Shown here piece after piece: positions 54,950 to 63,196 of a DNA stretch of 64,000 bases. The notes below the pieces were generated by a model that worked only from the letters and a program-made list of their open reading frames with translations, did not search any database and was not told the DNA's origin. Positions within the stretch are counted from its first letter, which is position 1; every line of letters starts with the position of its first letter. Source of the stretch: Sanguibacter keddieii DSM 10542 (GTDB taxonomy: Bacteria; Actinomycetota; Actinomycetes; Actinomycetales; Cellulomonadaceae); the NCBI RefSeq assembly GCF_000024925.1, contig NC_013521.1, positions 2,108,001-2,172,000 of the forward strand. Direction: 5' to 3'. Position numbers and translations under genes: made by a program.

Positions 54950-57439
54950 TCAGGCGTCCTGACGTCCGGCAGCCGACAGCGACTCGACGCGCTCGCGCAG
55001 GACCGGCAGGCCGAGCGTCAGGTTCAGCACGGTGCGTGCCGTGCGCTGGAGCTCGCCGAGGGCGATGCCGTCGGGGCGGGCCAGGGAGTCGAGCAGCGAC
55101 GCCTGGGCGACCTGGTCGAACTCGCCGGACACGTGGTCGAACCAGCCGCCGGGCATGAACACGTCGACCTGGGCGCGGACGCGGTAGGCGTCGTCGGTCA
55201 CGGCCGGGAAGTCCGGGTCGGTCGCGTGCTGCATCCACCAGTCGGTGACGACCGTACCCTCGAAGCCCCACTCGTCGCGGAGCACCTGGGTGCAGAGCTC
55301 GTCGTTGTAGTGCGACCACACGCCGTTGATCTTGTTGTACGACGTCATGATGGTGCGCGGCGCCGACTCGGCGATCGCGATCTGGAAGCCGCGCAGGTAG
55401 ATCTCGCGGAGCGCGCGCTCGGAGACCCGCGAGTCGTTGAGGTTGCGGTTGGTCTCCTGGTTGTTCGCCGCGAAGTGCTTGGGGCAGGCGGCCACGCCGG
55501 CCTCCTGCACTCCCCCGATGACCGCGGCGGCGACCAGCCCGGTGACGAGCGGGTCCTCCGAGAAGTACTCGAAGTTGCGTCCGCACAACGGGTCGCGGTG
55601 GATGTTCATGCCCGGGCTGAGCAGCACGTGCGTGCCCTTGCGGACCATCTCCTGACCGTGGCTGGCCGCGAGGCGGCGCACGAGCGGGGTGTTCCACGTC
55701 GCCGCGAGCGCCGCACCGCACGGGAGCAGCGAGGCGTAGGCGGACAGGCGGATGCCCGACGGGCCGTCGGTCGTGGTGACCGGCGGGACGCCCTTGGCGC
55801 GCAGGGACTCGCTGATCCCGGCGAAGACGCCGGCGTTGCCGGGCACACCGAGCTCGCTGCCCATGACGCGGTCGCCGCGGGTGAGCGCCTCGAGCTCGTC
55901 GTCGCTGAGCTGCGCCACGAACGCGTCGAGGGTCGCAGTGCCGGCGGCGACGTCGGCGAGGGTGATGCCCTGGTCGCCCGTCTGCTCCACGGTGTGGAGC
56001 TCGCGGGCCTCGATGCGATCCTTGCGCGACGCCTGGCGCGTCGGGACGTCCTGCCACGCGACGACGGCCTGACCGTCGGCGTCGCGGCCCACGGTCATCC
56101 GCTGGAAGGCGTGCTCGGCCTCGGGGGCGTTGGCCTCGGCGAGCTGCTGGACCACGCGGGTCGCGTCGACGGTGACGGTCGCGACCGCGGCCGCGGTGCG
56201 GACGTCGGTGCCGACGTAGACGGTGTACTCCCCGGCCTCGAGGACGTAGGCGGAGCGGTGCCCGGTGACGCCCGCGTCGTCGTACGACGCGAGGGAGTCG
56301 ACGGGGACGGTGACCGTGACGGTCTCGGACTCCCCCGGGGCGAGGCGGCTCGACTTGGTGAAGCCGACCAGGCTGCGTGCGGGCTTGCCGAGGAGGCCGT
56401 CGGGTGCCTGGACGTAGACCTGCACCACCTCGGCACCGGGGTGGTCCGAGCCGGTGTTGGTCACGGTCGCCGTGACGGTGACGTCTGCGTCCGTGGTCTC
56501 GACGGTCGGTGCGACCTCGAGGGTCGTGTACGAGAGCCCGAAGCCGAAGGGGAAGAGCACCTTCTCGGGGGCGAAGGTCTCGAAGTAGCGGTAGCCGACG
56601 TAGATGTCCTCGGCGTAGACGTTGTGCTCGAGGCCGCCGAAGTTCGGGGCGCTCGGGTAGTCCTCGTAGTGCCGCGCGATGGTGTCGGTGAGGCGCCCGC
56701 CGGGGACCTGGGCTCCGGTGAGCACGTCGGCCACGGCCCGTGCCCCCTCCATGCCGCCCTGCCAGGCGTAGAGGACCGACGAGATCTTCTCGCCGTAGCC
56801 CTCGAGCCACGCGAGGTCGATGACGTTGCCGCAGTCGAGGATCACCACGGTGCGCTCGAACTCGCCCGTGACGGAGTCGAGGAGCGTGCGCTCGTCGTCG
56901 GTGAGGTAGTAGCTGCCGGGCTCGAGGGTGTTCTCGCGGGCCTCGCCCGCGGCGCGGCCGATGATGACGACGGCGACGTCGGTGCGCGACGCGGCGGCAC
57001 GGACGGTCTCGCGCTCGAGCGGCATCTCGTCGAAGTACCGCGGCCAGTTGCCCCAGGTGCCCTCGTCGGGCTGGTGGTCCTTCGACCACTGCGTGTACAG
57101 GTCGGCGAGCTCGGCGTCGACGTCCACGCGGCCGCCGTCGCGGAGCGCGTCGAGGAGGTTCCACGAGTACGGCGCGTTGACGTCGCCGCCCGAGCCGTAG
57201 CCGACGGTGAAGTAGTCGACCTGTACACGGGAGAACAGCGCGACGCGGGTGCGGGCGGCGAGCGGGAGCGTCCCGTCGTTGCTCAGCAGGACGGTGCCGT
57301 CGGCCGCAGACCCACGGCACAGGGCTGCGAGCTCCGGGTCGACCCAGGTGTCGGTGTCGACCAGGCTCGTCGACGCCTGCGCGAGCTCCTGCTCACCCGC
57401 CGAGAGCTCCGGGGTGGGGGTGTCCGACGGCGTGTTCAT
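54950..57439 (-). CDS. glycoside hydrolase family 3 enzyme, domain-permuted
   Basis: An 829-residue cytoplasmic beta-glycosidase. The usual GH3 order is reversed: the (alpha/beta)6 domain comes first (VLLSNDGTLPL, VVIIGRAAGE, FPFGFGLSYT), followed by a fibronectin-III-like domain (about 310-400) and then the catalytic barrel (TDGPSGIR, GMNIHRDPLCGRNFEYFSED, KHFAANNQE, and VVTDWW with the nucleophile Asp near residue 733). This permuted order is known in some GH3 beta-glucosidases. No signal peptide. The ATG has AGGAG upstream, with a short palindrome at 57503-57513 that may bind a LacI-type regulator. Confidence 0.92.
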   Translation of the reverse strand: MNTPSDTPTPELSAGEQELAQASTSLVDTDTWVDPELAALCRGSAADGTVLLSNDGTLPLAARTRVALFSRVQVDYFTVGYGSGGDVNAPYSWNLLDALRDGGRVDVDAELADLYTQWSKDHQPDEGTWGNWPRYFDEMPLERETVRAAASRTDVAVVIIGRAAGEARENTLEPGSYYLTDDERTLLDSVTGEFERTVVILDCGNVIDLAWLEGYGEKISSVLYAWQGGMEGARAVADVLTGAQVPGGRLTDTIARHYEDYPSAPNFGGLEHNVYAEDIYVGYRYFETFAPEKVLFPFGFGLSYTTLEVAPTVETTDADVTVTATVTNTGSDHPGAEVVQVYVQAPDGLLGKPARSLVGFTKSSRLAPGESETVTVTVPVDSLASYDDAGVTGHRSAYVLEAGEYTVYVGTDVRTAAAVATVTVDATRVVQQLAEANAPEAEHAFQRMTVGRDADGQAVVAWQDVPTRQASRKDRIEARELHTVEQTGDQGITLADVAAGTATLDAFVAQLSDDELEALTRGDRVMGSELGVPGNAGVFAGISESLRAKGVPPVTTTDGPSGIRLSAYASLLPCGAALAATWNTPLVRRLAASHGQEMVRKGTHVLLSPGMNIHRDPLCGRNFEYFSEDPLVTGLVAAAVIGGVQEAGVAACPKHFAANNQETNRNLNDSRVSERALREIYLRGFQIAIAESAPRTIMTSYNKINGVWSHYNDELCTQVLRDEWGFEGTVVTDWWMQHATDPDFPAVTDDAYRVRAQVDVFMPGGWFDHVSGEFDQVAQASLLDSLARPDGIALGELQRTARTVLNLTLGLPVLRERVESLSAAGRQDA

Positions 57440-57502
57440 GTGATGGGGCTCCTGTGGCTCGTGGGTGCGTCCGGGCGCGGTCAGCGCGGTGCGCCGTCAA
57501 CC

Positions 57503-57513
57503 ATCGTAACGAT
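57503..57513. promoter_or_regulatory. palindrome upstream of the GH3 gene
   Basis: ATCGT-A-ACGAT, 64 bp before the GH3 start, in an AT-richer context. The size and symmetry resemble LacI-family operators of sugar-inducible genes. No regulator gene is adjacent. Confidence 0.45.
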
Positions 57514-57617
57514 ACGAGAGGGCTCTGCGCACCCGCCCCAGCCTGGGCTCCCGCGCAGGTCGCAGCGCCTGACCGCCCCTCGGCCGGGCCTCGCCGCCCA
57601 CGCCACCGGACAACCGC

Positions 57618-58421
57618 TCAGGCAGCCGGGACGGCGACCCCGTGCTTGATCATCGCGGTCTCGACGATCTTCAGGCCGTCGAGGCCCGGCATGCGGGAGA
57701 TGTGCTCGTCGAGCTTGCGGATCTCGCGCAGGCCCTCCTCGCCGGCGAACAGGTGACCCATCACGTGGGTGACCTCCTCGGGCTCCATGACGCTCGAGCC
57801 GACCGGCGCCCACGCGTTCTTCAGCGCGAAGCGGGCGAGCACCTGCGCCTTCTTGCTGCTGCCGAGGCGCTCGCGCGCCTGGGTGGCGTAGAAGGCGACG
57901 TGGCGGGCCTCCTGCTTGGCGATGCGCCGCAGCAGCACGGCCAGCACCGGGTGCTTCTCGAGGTCGGCGAGCCGGTTGTACGCCGCGACGGCCGACCACT
58001 CGTTGGCCGCGCCCCAGATCATGTGCACCGCGATGAAGTCCTTGCCCACCACGTTGCCGAGCATCGACTGCTTGATCGGGTCGAGGCGGTCCTTCCACCC
58101 GAGCTTGAGGCGCGTGGCCTTGAGCTCGTCGAAGTCCACGGTGATGCCGTGCGCGCCGAGGACCGCGGCCAGGGCCTCGCCGTGCCAGAACTCCTCGCGG
58201 TTCCACATCGTCATGAAGGCGCTGACGTCCGCCTCCTTGTGCGAGGGCGTGACGAGCAGGTCCCGCAGGTAGCAGACCGTGTGGTACTCGATGTCGCACA
58301 TGTAGCGCAGGCTGCGCAGCGTGGACTCGGGCAGCGGGGTGCGGCTGAACTCCTCGAAGTCGAGGTCGTCCCAGTTCACGCTGACTGACGTCGCGGTGTA
58401 CCTGTCGATGTCGAATGCCAT
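57618..58421 (-). CDS. ferritin-like diiron protein with intact metal ligands
   Basis: A 267-residue four-helix protein. Six predicted ligands are in place: E45 (in DIEYH), E77 and H80 (in REEFWHGEA), E141 (in ANEWS), E171 and H174 (in KQEARH). The EExxHG-type motif and overall layout resemble soluble acyl-ACP desaturases and aldehyde-deformylating oxygenases, so O2-dependent chemistry on an acyl, aldehyde or alkyl chain is likely. It starts 1 nt after the stop of the acyl reductase-HAD gene. It is clearly paralogous to the protein encoded at 60756-61562, which has lost four of these ligands. Confidence 0.8.
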   Translation of the reverse strand: MAFDIDRYTATSVSVNWDDLDFEEFSRTPLPESTLRSLRYMCDIEYHTVCYLRDLLVTPSHKEADVSAFMTMWNREEFWHGEALAAVLGAHGITVDFDELKATRLKLGWKDRLDPIKQSMLGNVVGKDFIAVHMIWGAANEWSAVAAYNRLADLEKHPVLAVLLRRIAKQEARHVAFYATQARERLGSSKKAQVLARFALKNAWAPVGSSVMEPEEVTHVMGHLFAGEEGLREIRKLDEHISRMPGLDGLKIVETAMIKHGVAVPAA

Positions 58422-58422
58422 G

Positions 58423-60759
58423 TCACGCACCATCCTTGAGGGTCACACGCTGGTCGTCGGGCACCGCGGCGGGCGTCGAGGGACGAGCCCGGCGCCTCCA
58501 GTCGAGCACGGCCCACTTCTTCTGCCGGGCGTGGCGGGACAGCTGGACGTCAGGGTTGACCGCGCTCGGGTTGCCGAGCAGGTCGAGCCACACGAGGTCG
58601 GCGTGGGAGTCGCCGTAGCCGTAGGACGCGGACAGGTCGAGGCCGTTCTGCTCCGCGTAGCGGCGCAGCCACGCGGCGCGGGCCTCGTCGACGAGCGGCG
58701 GGTCGGCGAGGTACCCGGTGAGGACGCCGTCGCGCTGGTGCATGCGCCCGGCCACGACCTCGTCGAACAGCGGCGCGAAGGGCGCGGCCATGAGGTCGAT
58801 GGTCCCGGTCACCAGGATGGTGCGGTGACCGGCGGCCCGGTGCTGCGCGACCCGCTCGAGCGCCTCGGGCAGCGCGGCGCGGCGCATGGCGCGGCCGAAA
58901 CGGCCCTGGACCTCGCGCTCGATCTCGGCGACCTTGAAGCCCTCGTAGCGACGCATGAAGGTGCGGATGAACTCGCCGCGGTCGCGGCGCTCCGCACGCC
59001 AGTAGCGGCGGCCCGAGAGCACCAGGTCGGCGAGGTCGTGCGCCGCGCGGCCCCGGGGCACCGTCCTGCTCCACAGCTGCAGGTACTGCTGGACCAGGTT
59101 CGCACCGAGGACGGTGCCCTCGAGGTCGAAGACGGCGACGACGTCGTCGCGCACCGGCAGGGCGCGCTCGGACCTCTCGCGTGCCGGCGGTCGCTTGCCG
59201 AAGGCGCGGGTGAGGGTCGTGACGGCCGGGAGGTGGATACCCTGGAAGTAGTGCTCCCAGTCGATCTCCGTGACGTCGAAGCCCTCGCCCTTGCGGACGT
59301 CCTCGGGCAGCGAGGCGAGCAGCGCCCGCGTGTTCGCGTCGTCGAAGATGATCTCCGTCTGCACGTAGGCGCGGTACAGCTCGGCGAAGGCGCGCAGGCG
59401 ACCCAGCCCACGCTTGTTCTTGCCGACCGTGTCGAGCCACCGGCGCGTGCGCGGGGTGGTCGGGAGCCGCTCGACGATGCGCTCGGCGTGCTCCACCTGG
59501 CGCTCGCGCCGTGCGAGGACGCGCTCGACCTTCTCGCCCCCGGGGAACCGCCACAGCGGGACGGCGATGTCGCCCTTCTCGTCGGGCAGCGGGTTGGCGG
59601 TGAAGTACTCGTTGACGTTCTCGTACATGCGGTGGAACGGCAGCGGGTTGGTCGTCCCGGACACCACCTGGAAGTACTCCGGCTCCCCCGCGACGGCCGG
59701 GCGCGCGGCCGCGGCGAGCGCGGCGTTGACCACGAAGTCCACCGGGATGATGTCGAGGACGGAGTCGGGCAGCCCCGGGAAGTCCTTCAGCTGGCCGCGG
59801 CCGTAGGCGATGATCAGCGGGTCGGCGACCTTGAAGCCGTCGATCCACCCCGGGAAGGGGTGGTGCAGGGCGCTCTCGATGATGGACGGTCGCACCACCG
59901 ACAGGCGGTGGCCGCTCTGCGCCCAGAGCTCCTCGGCGGCGCGCTCGGCGAAGGCCTTGGTGAGGGTGTAGACGTCGGTCCAGCCCAGGCTCTCGGCGCG
60001 CATCCGGCCGTAGTCGACGAGGCGCTCGCGCACCCACTCGGTGCGGGCCGTCTCGGCCAGGCGCGCGACCTGCTGCGGGCCGGCCTTGCCGTGCTGCGCC
60101 TTCGCGGTGCCCAGGTGGCGGCGCAGGGCCTCCGGCTGGCGGGACTCGAGCTCGACGCGCACCCGGGCCGACAGCGCGGCGTCGTGCTCGGCGCGCCAGT
60201 CGACCTCGTGCGTCAGCGACGCCTCGGGGGCGACGCCCTTGCGGATCCCGCCGACGTACGCGGTCGAGATGTGCACGACGTGCGGGTCGCTGCCGCTCGC
60301 GAGGAGCGCGCCGTACAGGCCGGTGGCGCCGCCGACGTTGGTCTCGAAGGCCTCGTCGATCGGCGGGTCGAAGGACACGGTCGAGGCGCTGTGCAGCACG
60401 ACGTCGATGTCGTCCGGGAGCGTCCCCACGTCGCTGAGCGAGCCCTCGTGGGCGGTCACGCGGCGCGCGAACTCGGTACGCGCGGCCTCGTCGCCGAGCT
60501 GCTCGCGCCACCGCGCGAAGACGGGCTTGCGGAGGATCCCGGTGAGGCGCTCCGCCGGGGTCTTGCTGCCCTTGCCGCGCACCAGGACGGTGATGCGCGT
60601 GCCCGGGTGGGAGATGAGCAGGCGCTCGATGATGGCCTGGCCGACGAACCCGGTGCCCCCGGTGACGAAGACGTGCTCGGTGGTGAGGGACAGTCCCGCC
60701 TCAGGAGCCAGCGCGGGCTCAGGGGTCGGTGCGTGCGGGGGTGCGGGCTCGTGGGTCAC
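58423..60759 (-). CDS. fatty acyl reductase (SDR) fused to a HAD-type phosphatase domain
   Basis: A 778-residue fusion. Residues 28-400 form an extended SDR of the fatty acyl-CoA reductase type: VFVTGGTGFVG, HSASTVSFDPP, VHISTAYVGG and the active-site Y-T-L-T-K near 261, then a Sterile-like helical part (RAFAELYRAYVQTE). Residues 540-750 are a HAD-IB hydrolase: VFDLEGT (nucleophile Asp near 541), VTGTIDLMA and GYGDSHADLVW. It would make fatty alcohol or aldehyde, with an associated phosphatase activity on a lipid phosphate possible. GTG start overlaps the stop of the upstream ferritin-like gene. Confidence 0.88.
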   Translation of the reverse strand: MTHEPAPPHAPTPEPALAPEAGLSLTTEHVFVTGGTGFVGQAIIERLLISHPGTRITVLVRGKGSKTPAERLTGILRKPVFARWREQLGDEAARTEFARRVTAHEGSLSDVGTLPDDIDVVLHSASTVSFDPPIDEAFETNVGGATGLYGALLASGSDPHVVHISTAYVGGIRKGVAPEASLTHEVDWRAEHDAALSARVRVELESRQPEALRRHLGTAKAQHGKAGPQQVARLAETARTEWVRERLVDYGRMRAESLGWTDVYTLTKAFAERAAEELWAQSGHRLSVVRPSIIESALHHPFPGWIDGFKVADPLIIAYGRGQLKDFPGLPDSVLDIIPVDFVVNAALAAAARPAVAGEPEYFQVVSGTTNPLPFHRMYENVNEYFTANPLPDEKGDIAVPLWRFPGGEKVERVLARRERQVEHAERIVERLPTTPRTRRWLDTVGKNKRGLGRLRAFAELYRAYVQTEIIFDDANTRALLASLPEDVRKGEGFDVTEIDWEHYFQGIHLPAVTTLTRAFGKRPPARERSERALPVRDDVVAVFDLEGTVLGANLVQQYLQLWSRTVPRGRAAHDLADLVLSGRRYWRAERRDRGEFIRTFMRRYEGFKVAEIEREVQGRFGRAMRRAALPEALERVAQHRAAGHRTILVTGTIDLMAAPFAPLFDEVVAGRMHQRDGVLTGYLADPPLVDEARAAWLRRYAEQNGLDLSASYGYGDSHADLVWLDLLGNPSAVNPDVQLSRHARQKKWAVLDWRRRARPSTPAAVPDDQRVTLKDGA

Positions 60760-61562
60760 AGCCGGGCAGCCTTTCGGAGGAGATCCAGCCCGGACTGGCC
60801 GGGGAGGGAGGAGACGTGCGAGTCGATCTCGAGGAGACGCTCGGGCTGTCCGGAGAAGAGGTAGGAGTAGTAGAACTCAGTCTCGCTGCGCGGTTCGGCA
60901 CGCGCGCCGATGGGCCAGGGGGTCTTGGCGAGCCGCCTGCGGGTGATCTTCCGCGCCCGGGGCGACTCGGCGAGCCGGAACCGGGCCTGCGCCTCGAAGA
61001 AGCTCAGCTGGCGCGCCTTGATCTCCAGGAACCTGTCGACGACCGCCACCAGCTCTGGGTGCGGGTCGAGCTCGGCCAGGCGCCGGTACGCGGCCTGGGT
61101 GAGCCACTCGTCGACGGTGCCCTGCGTCATGTGCACGGCGATCATCGGGACGCCGACGATGTTGGCGTAGACCGACTCGCGGATCGTCCGCTCGGTCGGT
61201 GTCCGCAGCGCGGAGCGGTCGGGCTCGGTGCCCTCCGGCTCGTGGGCCAGCAGGATCTGCGCGAGGGCGTCGGCGACCCAGAACTTCTCGAAGGCCCAGG
61301 TCACCAAGAATGCGGTGATCCGCGCATCTTTGTGGGTTGCCGTCACGAGCACGCTGCGCAGGTGCGTCATGGTCGAGCGCTCGACGACCTGGACGTACCG
61401 GAGGACGCGGAGGGTCTCTGCGGACAGCGGCTGGGAGCGGAAGGCGGCGAGGTCGATGACCTCTCGGTGGCTCCCTGCTGCGGTGCGGGCGTAGTCGCGC
61501 ACGTCGAAGTCCGGGGCCGGGAACCGGGCCTGATCCACGGACGAGTCCCGGGATTCCGACAT
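60756..61562 (-). CDS. ferritin-like protein with degenerate metal site
   Basis: A 268-residue paralogue of the protein at 57618-58421 with collinear helices (VLVTATHKDARITAFLVTWA and DEWLTQAAYRRLAEL align without gaps). Of six ligand positions, E61 and E152 remain, but the others are K93, V96, K182 and Q185, so it cannot hold a normal diiron centre. This pattern suggests a non-catalytic partner subunit. ATG 61562 has GAAGG upstream; it is the first gene of the minus-strand unit and overlaps the reductase gene by 4 nt. Confidence 0.78.
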   Translation of the reverse strand: MSESRDSSVDQARFPAPDFDVRDYARTAAGSHREVIDLAAFRSQPLSAETLRVLRYVQVVERSTMTHLRSVLVTATHKDARITAFLVTWAFEKFWVADALAQILLAHEPEGTEPDRSALRTPTERTIRESVYANIVGVPMIAVHMTQGTVDEWLTQAAYRRLAELDPHPELVAVVDRFLEIKARQLSFFEAQARFRLAESPRARKITRRRLAKTPWPIGARAEPRSETEFYYSYLFSGQPERLLEIDSHVSSLPGQSGLDLLRKAARL

Positions 61563-61611
61563 GCCTTCACCTTCCGTCAGGAGCATGATCTCAGCGGAGT
61601 CTACCGACCTT

Positions 61612-61630
61612 CGCTACGGTCGTCGTAGCG
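61612..61630. promoter_or_regulatory. operator of the divergent lipid-gene promoter
   Basis: CGCTACG-GTCGT-CGTAGCG is a perfect 7-bp inverted repeat immediately upstream of the -10 of the SDR gene and within the 81-bp gap to the divergent ferritin-like gene. A further GCGTACGC palindrome (61628-61635) overlaps it. TetR-family sites have this form. Confidence 0.6.
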
Positions 61631-61636
61631 TACGCT
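61631..61636 (+). promoter_or_regulatory. -10 element of a leaderless promoter (SDR gene)
   Basis: TACGCT is followed by 7 nt and ATG 61644. A repressor on the adjoining palindrome would occlude polymerase. Confidence 0.55.
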
Positions 61637-61643
61637 GTCCGCC

Positions 61644-62507
61644 ATGGCTACTGCTCTCATCACGGGCGGCACCTCCGGCATCGGCGCCGCGTTCGCCGAG
61701 GCGCTGGCTGCCCGTGGCGTCGACCTCGTCCTCGTGGCCCGAGACGAAGGACGCCTCACGGACTCCGCGACGAGACTGGCCTCCACCCACGGGATCACCG
61801 TCGACACCCTGCGCGCCGACCTTGCCGTCCGCGCCGACGTCGAGCGGGTCGCGGCACGGCTCGAGGACACGACGCGCCCGGTCGAGCTGCTCGTCAACAA
61901 CGCGGGGTCCGGCGTCCGCACCCCGCTCGTCTCCCGCGACGTGGCCTCGCACGACCTCGGCTTCGACGTCATGTGCCGCGCGGTGCTGGTCCTCGGCGGA
62001 GCCGCCGGCCGGGCCATGTCGGCCCGCGGCTCAGGCGCGATCATCAACGTGTCCAGCCTGCAGAGCCTGTTCACCACCGGCTCCTACGCCGCGATGAAGG
62101 CGTGGGTGACGTCGTACTCCCAGGGCCTCTCGGTCGAGCTGCACGGCACCGGCGTCACCGTGACCGCCGTGCTGCCCGGGTGGGTGCGCACCGACTGGCA
62201 CGCGCGCGACGGCGAGCGACGCAGCTCCGTGCCCGGCTGGCTGTGGACCGAACCAGCCGACGTGGCCCTCGCCGCGCTCCGCGACTCCGCCCGGGGACGG
62301 GTCGTCTCGGTCCCCTCCCGGCGCTACCGCGTCATCGGATGGCTCGCCCGGCACCTGCCGCGCGCGACGGTCCGGCAGATCTCGGGCAGAATCTCGTCGA
62401 GCAGACGGGACTCCCCGCCCGACACCAGCCCGCCCACCGCCAGCCCGCCCACCGCCAGCCCCGGCACCGACGCCCCCACCCGCACCGTACGAACCGAGGA
62501 CTCCTGA
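61644..62507 (+). CDS. short-chain dehydrogenase/reductase, lipid type
   Basis: A 287-residue classical SDR: ALITGGTSGIGAAFAEAL (cofactor loop), LLVNNAGSGVRTP, catalytic S in INVSSLQSLF and Y-A-A-M-K (YxxxK). The sequence after VLPGWVRTDWH and the C-terminal hydrophobic/basic segment resemble membrane-associated lipid ketoreductases. In this context it could reduce acyl- or alkyl-dihydroxyacetone phosphate. The final 35 residues are Pro/Ser/Thr repeats (P-P-T-A-S). Its TGA overlaps the acyltransferase ATG by one base. Confidence 0.85.
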   Translation: MATALITGGTSGIGAAFAEALAARGVDLVLVARDEGRLTDSATRLASTHGITVDTLRADLAVRADVERVAARLEDTTRPVELLVNNAGSGVRTPLVSRDVASHDLGFDVMCRAVLVLGGAAGRAMSARGSGAIINVSSLQSLFTTGSYAAMKAWVTSYSQGLSVELHGTGVTVTAVLPGWVRTDWHARDGERRSSVPGWLWTEPADVALAALRDSARGRVVSVPSRRYRVIGWLARHLPRATVRQISGRISSSRRDSPPDTSPPTASPPTASPGTDAPTRTVRTEDS

Positions 62508-63196
62508 TGGTCGACCGCTTCAGCTCCAAGGGTGTCGCAGCGGTCCGGTTCGTCGCGCAGCGCGGGTTCCTCAAACCCGTGGTGCGCTCGACCGTCAAGG
62601 TGTCGGTGCACGGTCAGGACCACCTGACGCACCTGCGCCCGCCGTTCATCGTCGTCGCGAACCACGCGAGCCACCTCGACGCGCCGCTGATCCTCGGGTG
62701 GCTGCCCCGCAAGCACTCCCGGTACCTCGCTGCCGGCGCGGCCGCCGACTACTTCTTCGACGTGTGGTGGCGCAAGGCGCTCACCACCCTCTTCTTCAGC
62801 GCCTTCGCGGTCGAGCGCAACGGTGAGCGCAAGCGCGGCGGGACGTCCCGCAAGCTGCTCGAGCGCGGCGTGCCGCTGCTCATCTTCCCCGAGGGCGGTC
62901 GGACCAAGTCCGGGGCGATCCGCCCCTTCAAGAAGGGCGCCGCGGCTCTCGCCATCGCCACCGAGGTGCCCTGCGTGCCCGTGGCGCTCGTCGGGACGGC
63001 GACGGCGATGCCGAGCGGCGTGAGCTGGCCCAAGCGCGGCCGGCCCCCGGTCGACGTCGTGTTCGGCGCGCCCATGCTCCCCCAGCCCGACGAGACCCCG
63101 GCGGAGTTCTCCGCCCGCCTCGCCGACGAGATCCACCGACTCCATGCCTCCGTGCCCTCCGGCGCCCTGGTGCACGTCCAGAAGGGAACACGATGA
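62507..63196 (+). CDS. 1-acylglycerol-3-phosphate acyltransferase-like (PlsC family)
   Basis: A 229-residue membrane-associated acyltransferase with the HX4D motif in NHASHLDAP, an acceptor-binding FPEGGRTKSG motif and the PCVPVALVG segment. It should transfer an acyl chain to a lysophosphatidate-like acceptor. The start overlaps the SDR stop (TGATG) and the stop overlaps the AGPS start (ATGA), so the three are co-translated. In an ether-lipid scheme it would acylate sn-2 of 1-alkylglycerol-3-phosphate. Confidence 0.9.
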   Translation: MVDRFSSKGVAAVRFVAQRGFLKPVVRSTVKVSVHGQDHLTHLRPPFIVVANHASHLDAPLILGWLPRKHSRYLAAGAAADYFFDVWWRKALTTLFFSAFAVERNGERKRGGTSRKLLERGVPLLIFPEGGRTKSGAIRPFKKGAAALAIATEVPCVPVALVGTATAMPSGVSWPKRGRPPVDVVFGAPMLPQPDETPAEFSARLADEIHRLHASVPSGALVHVQKGTR

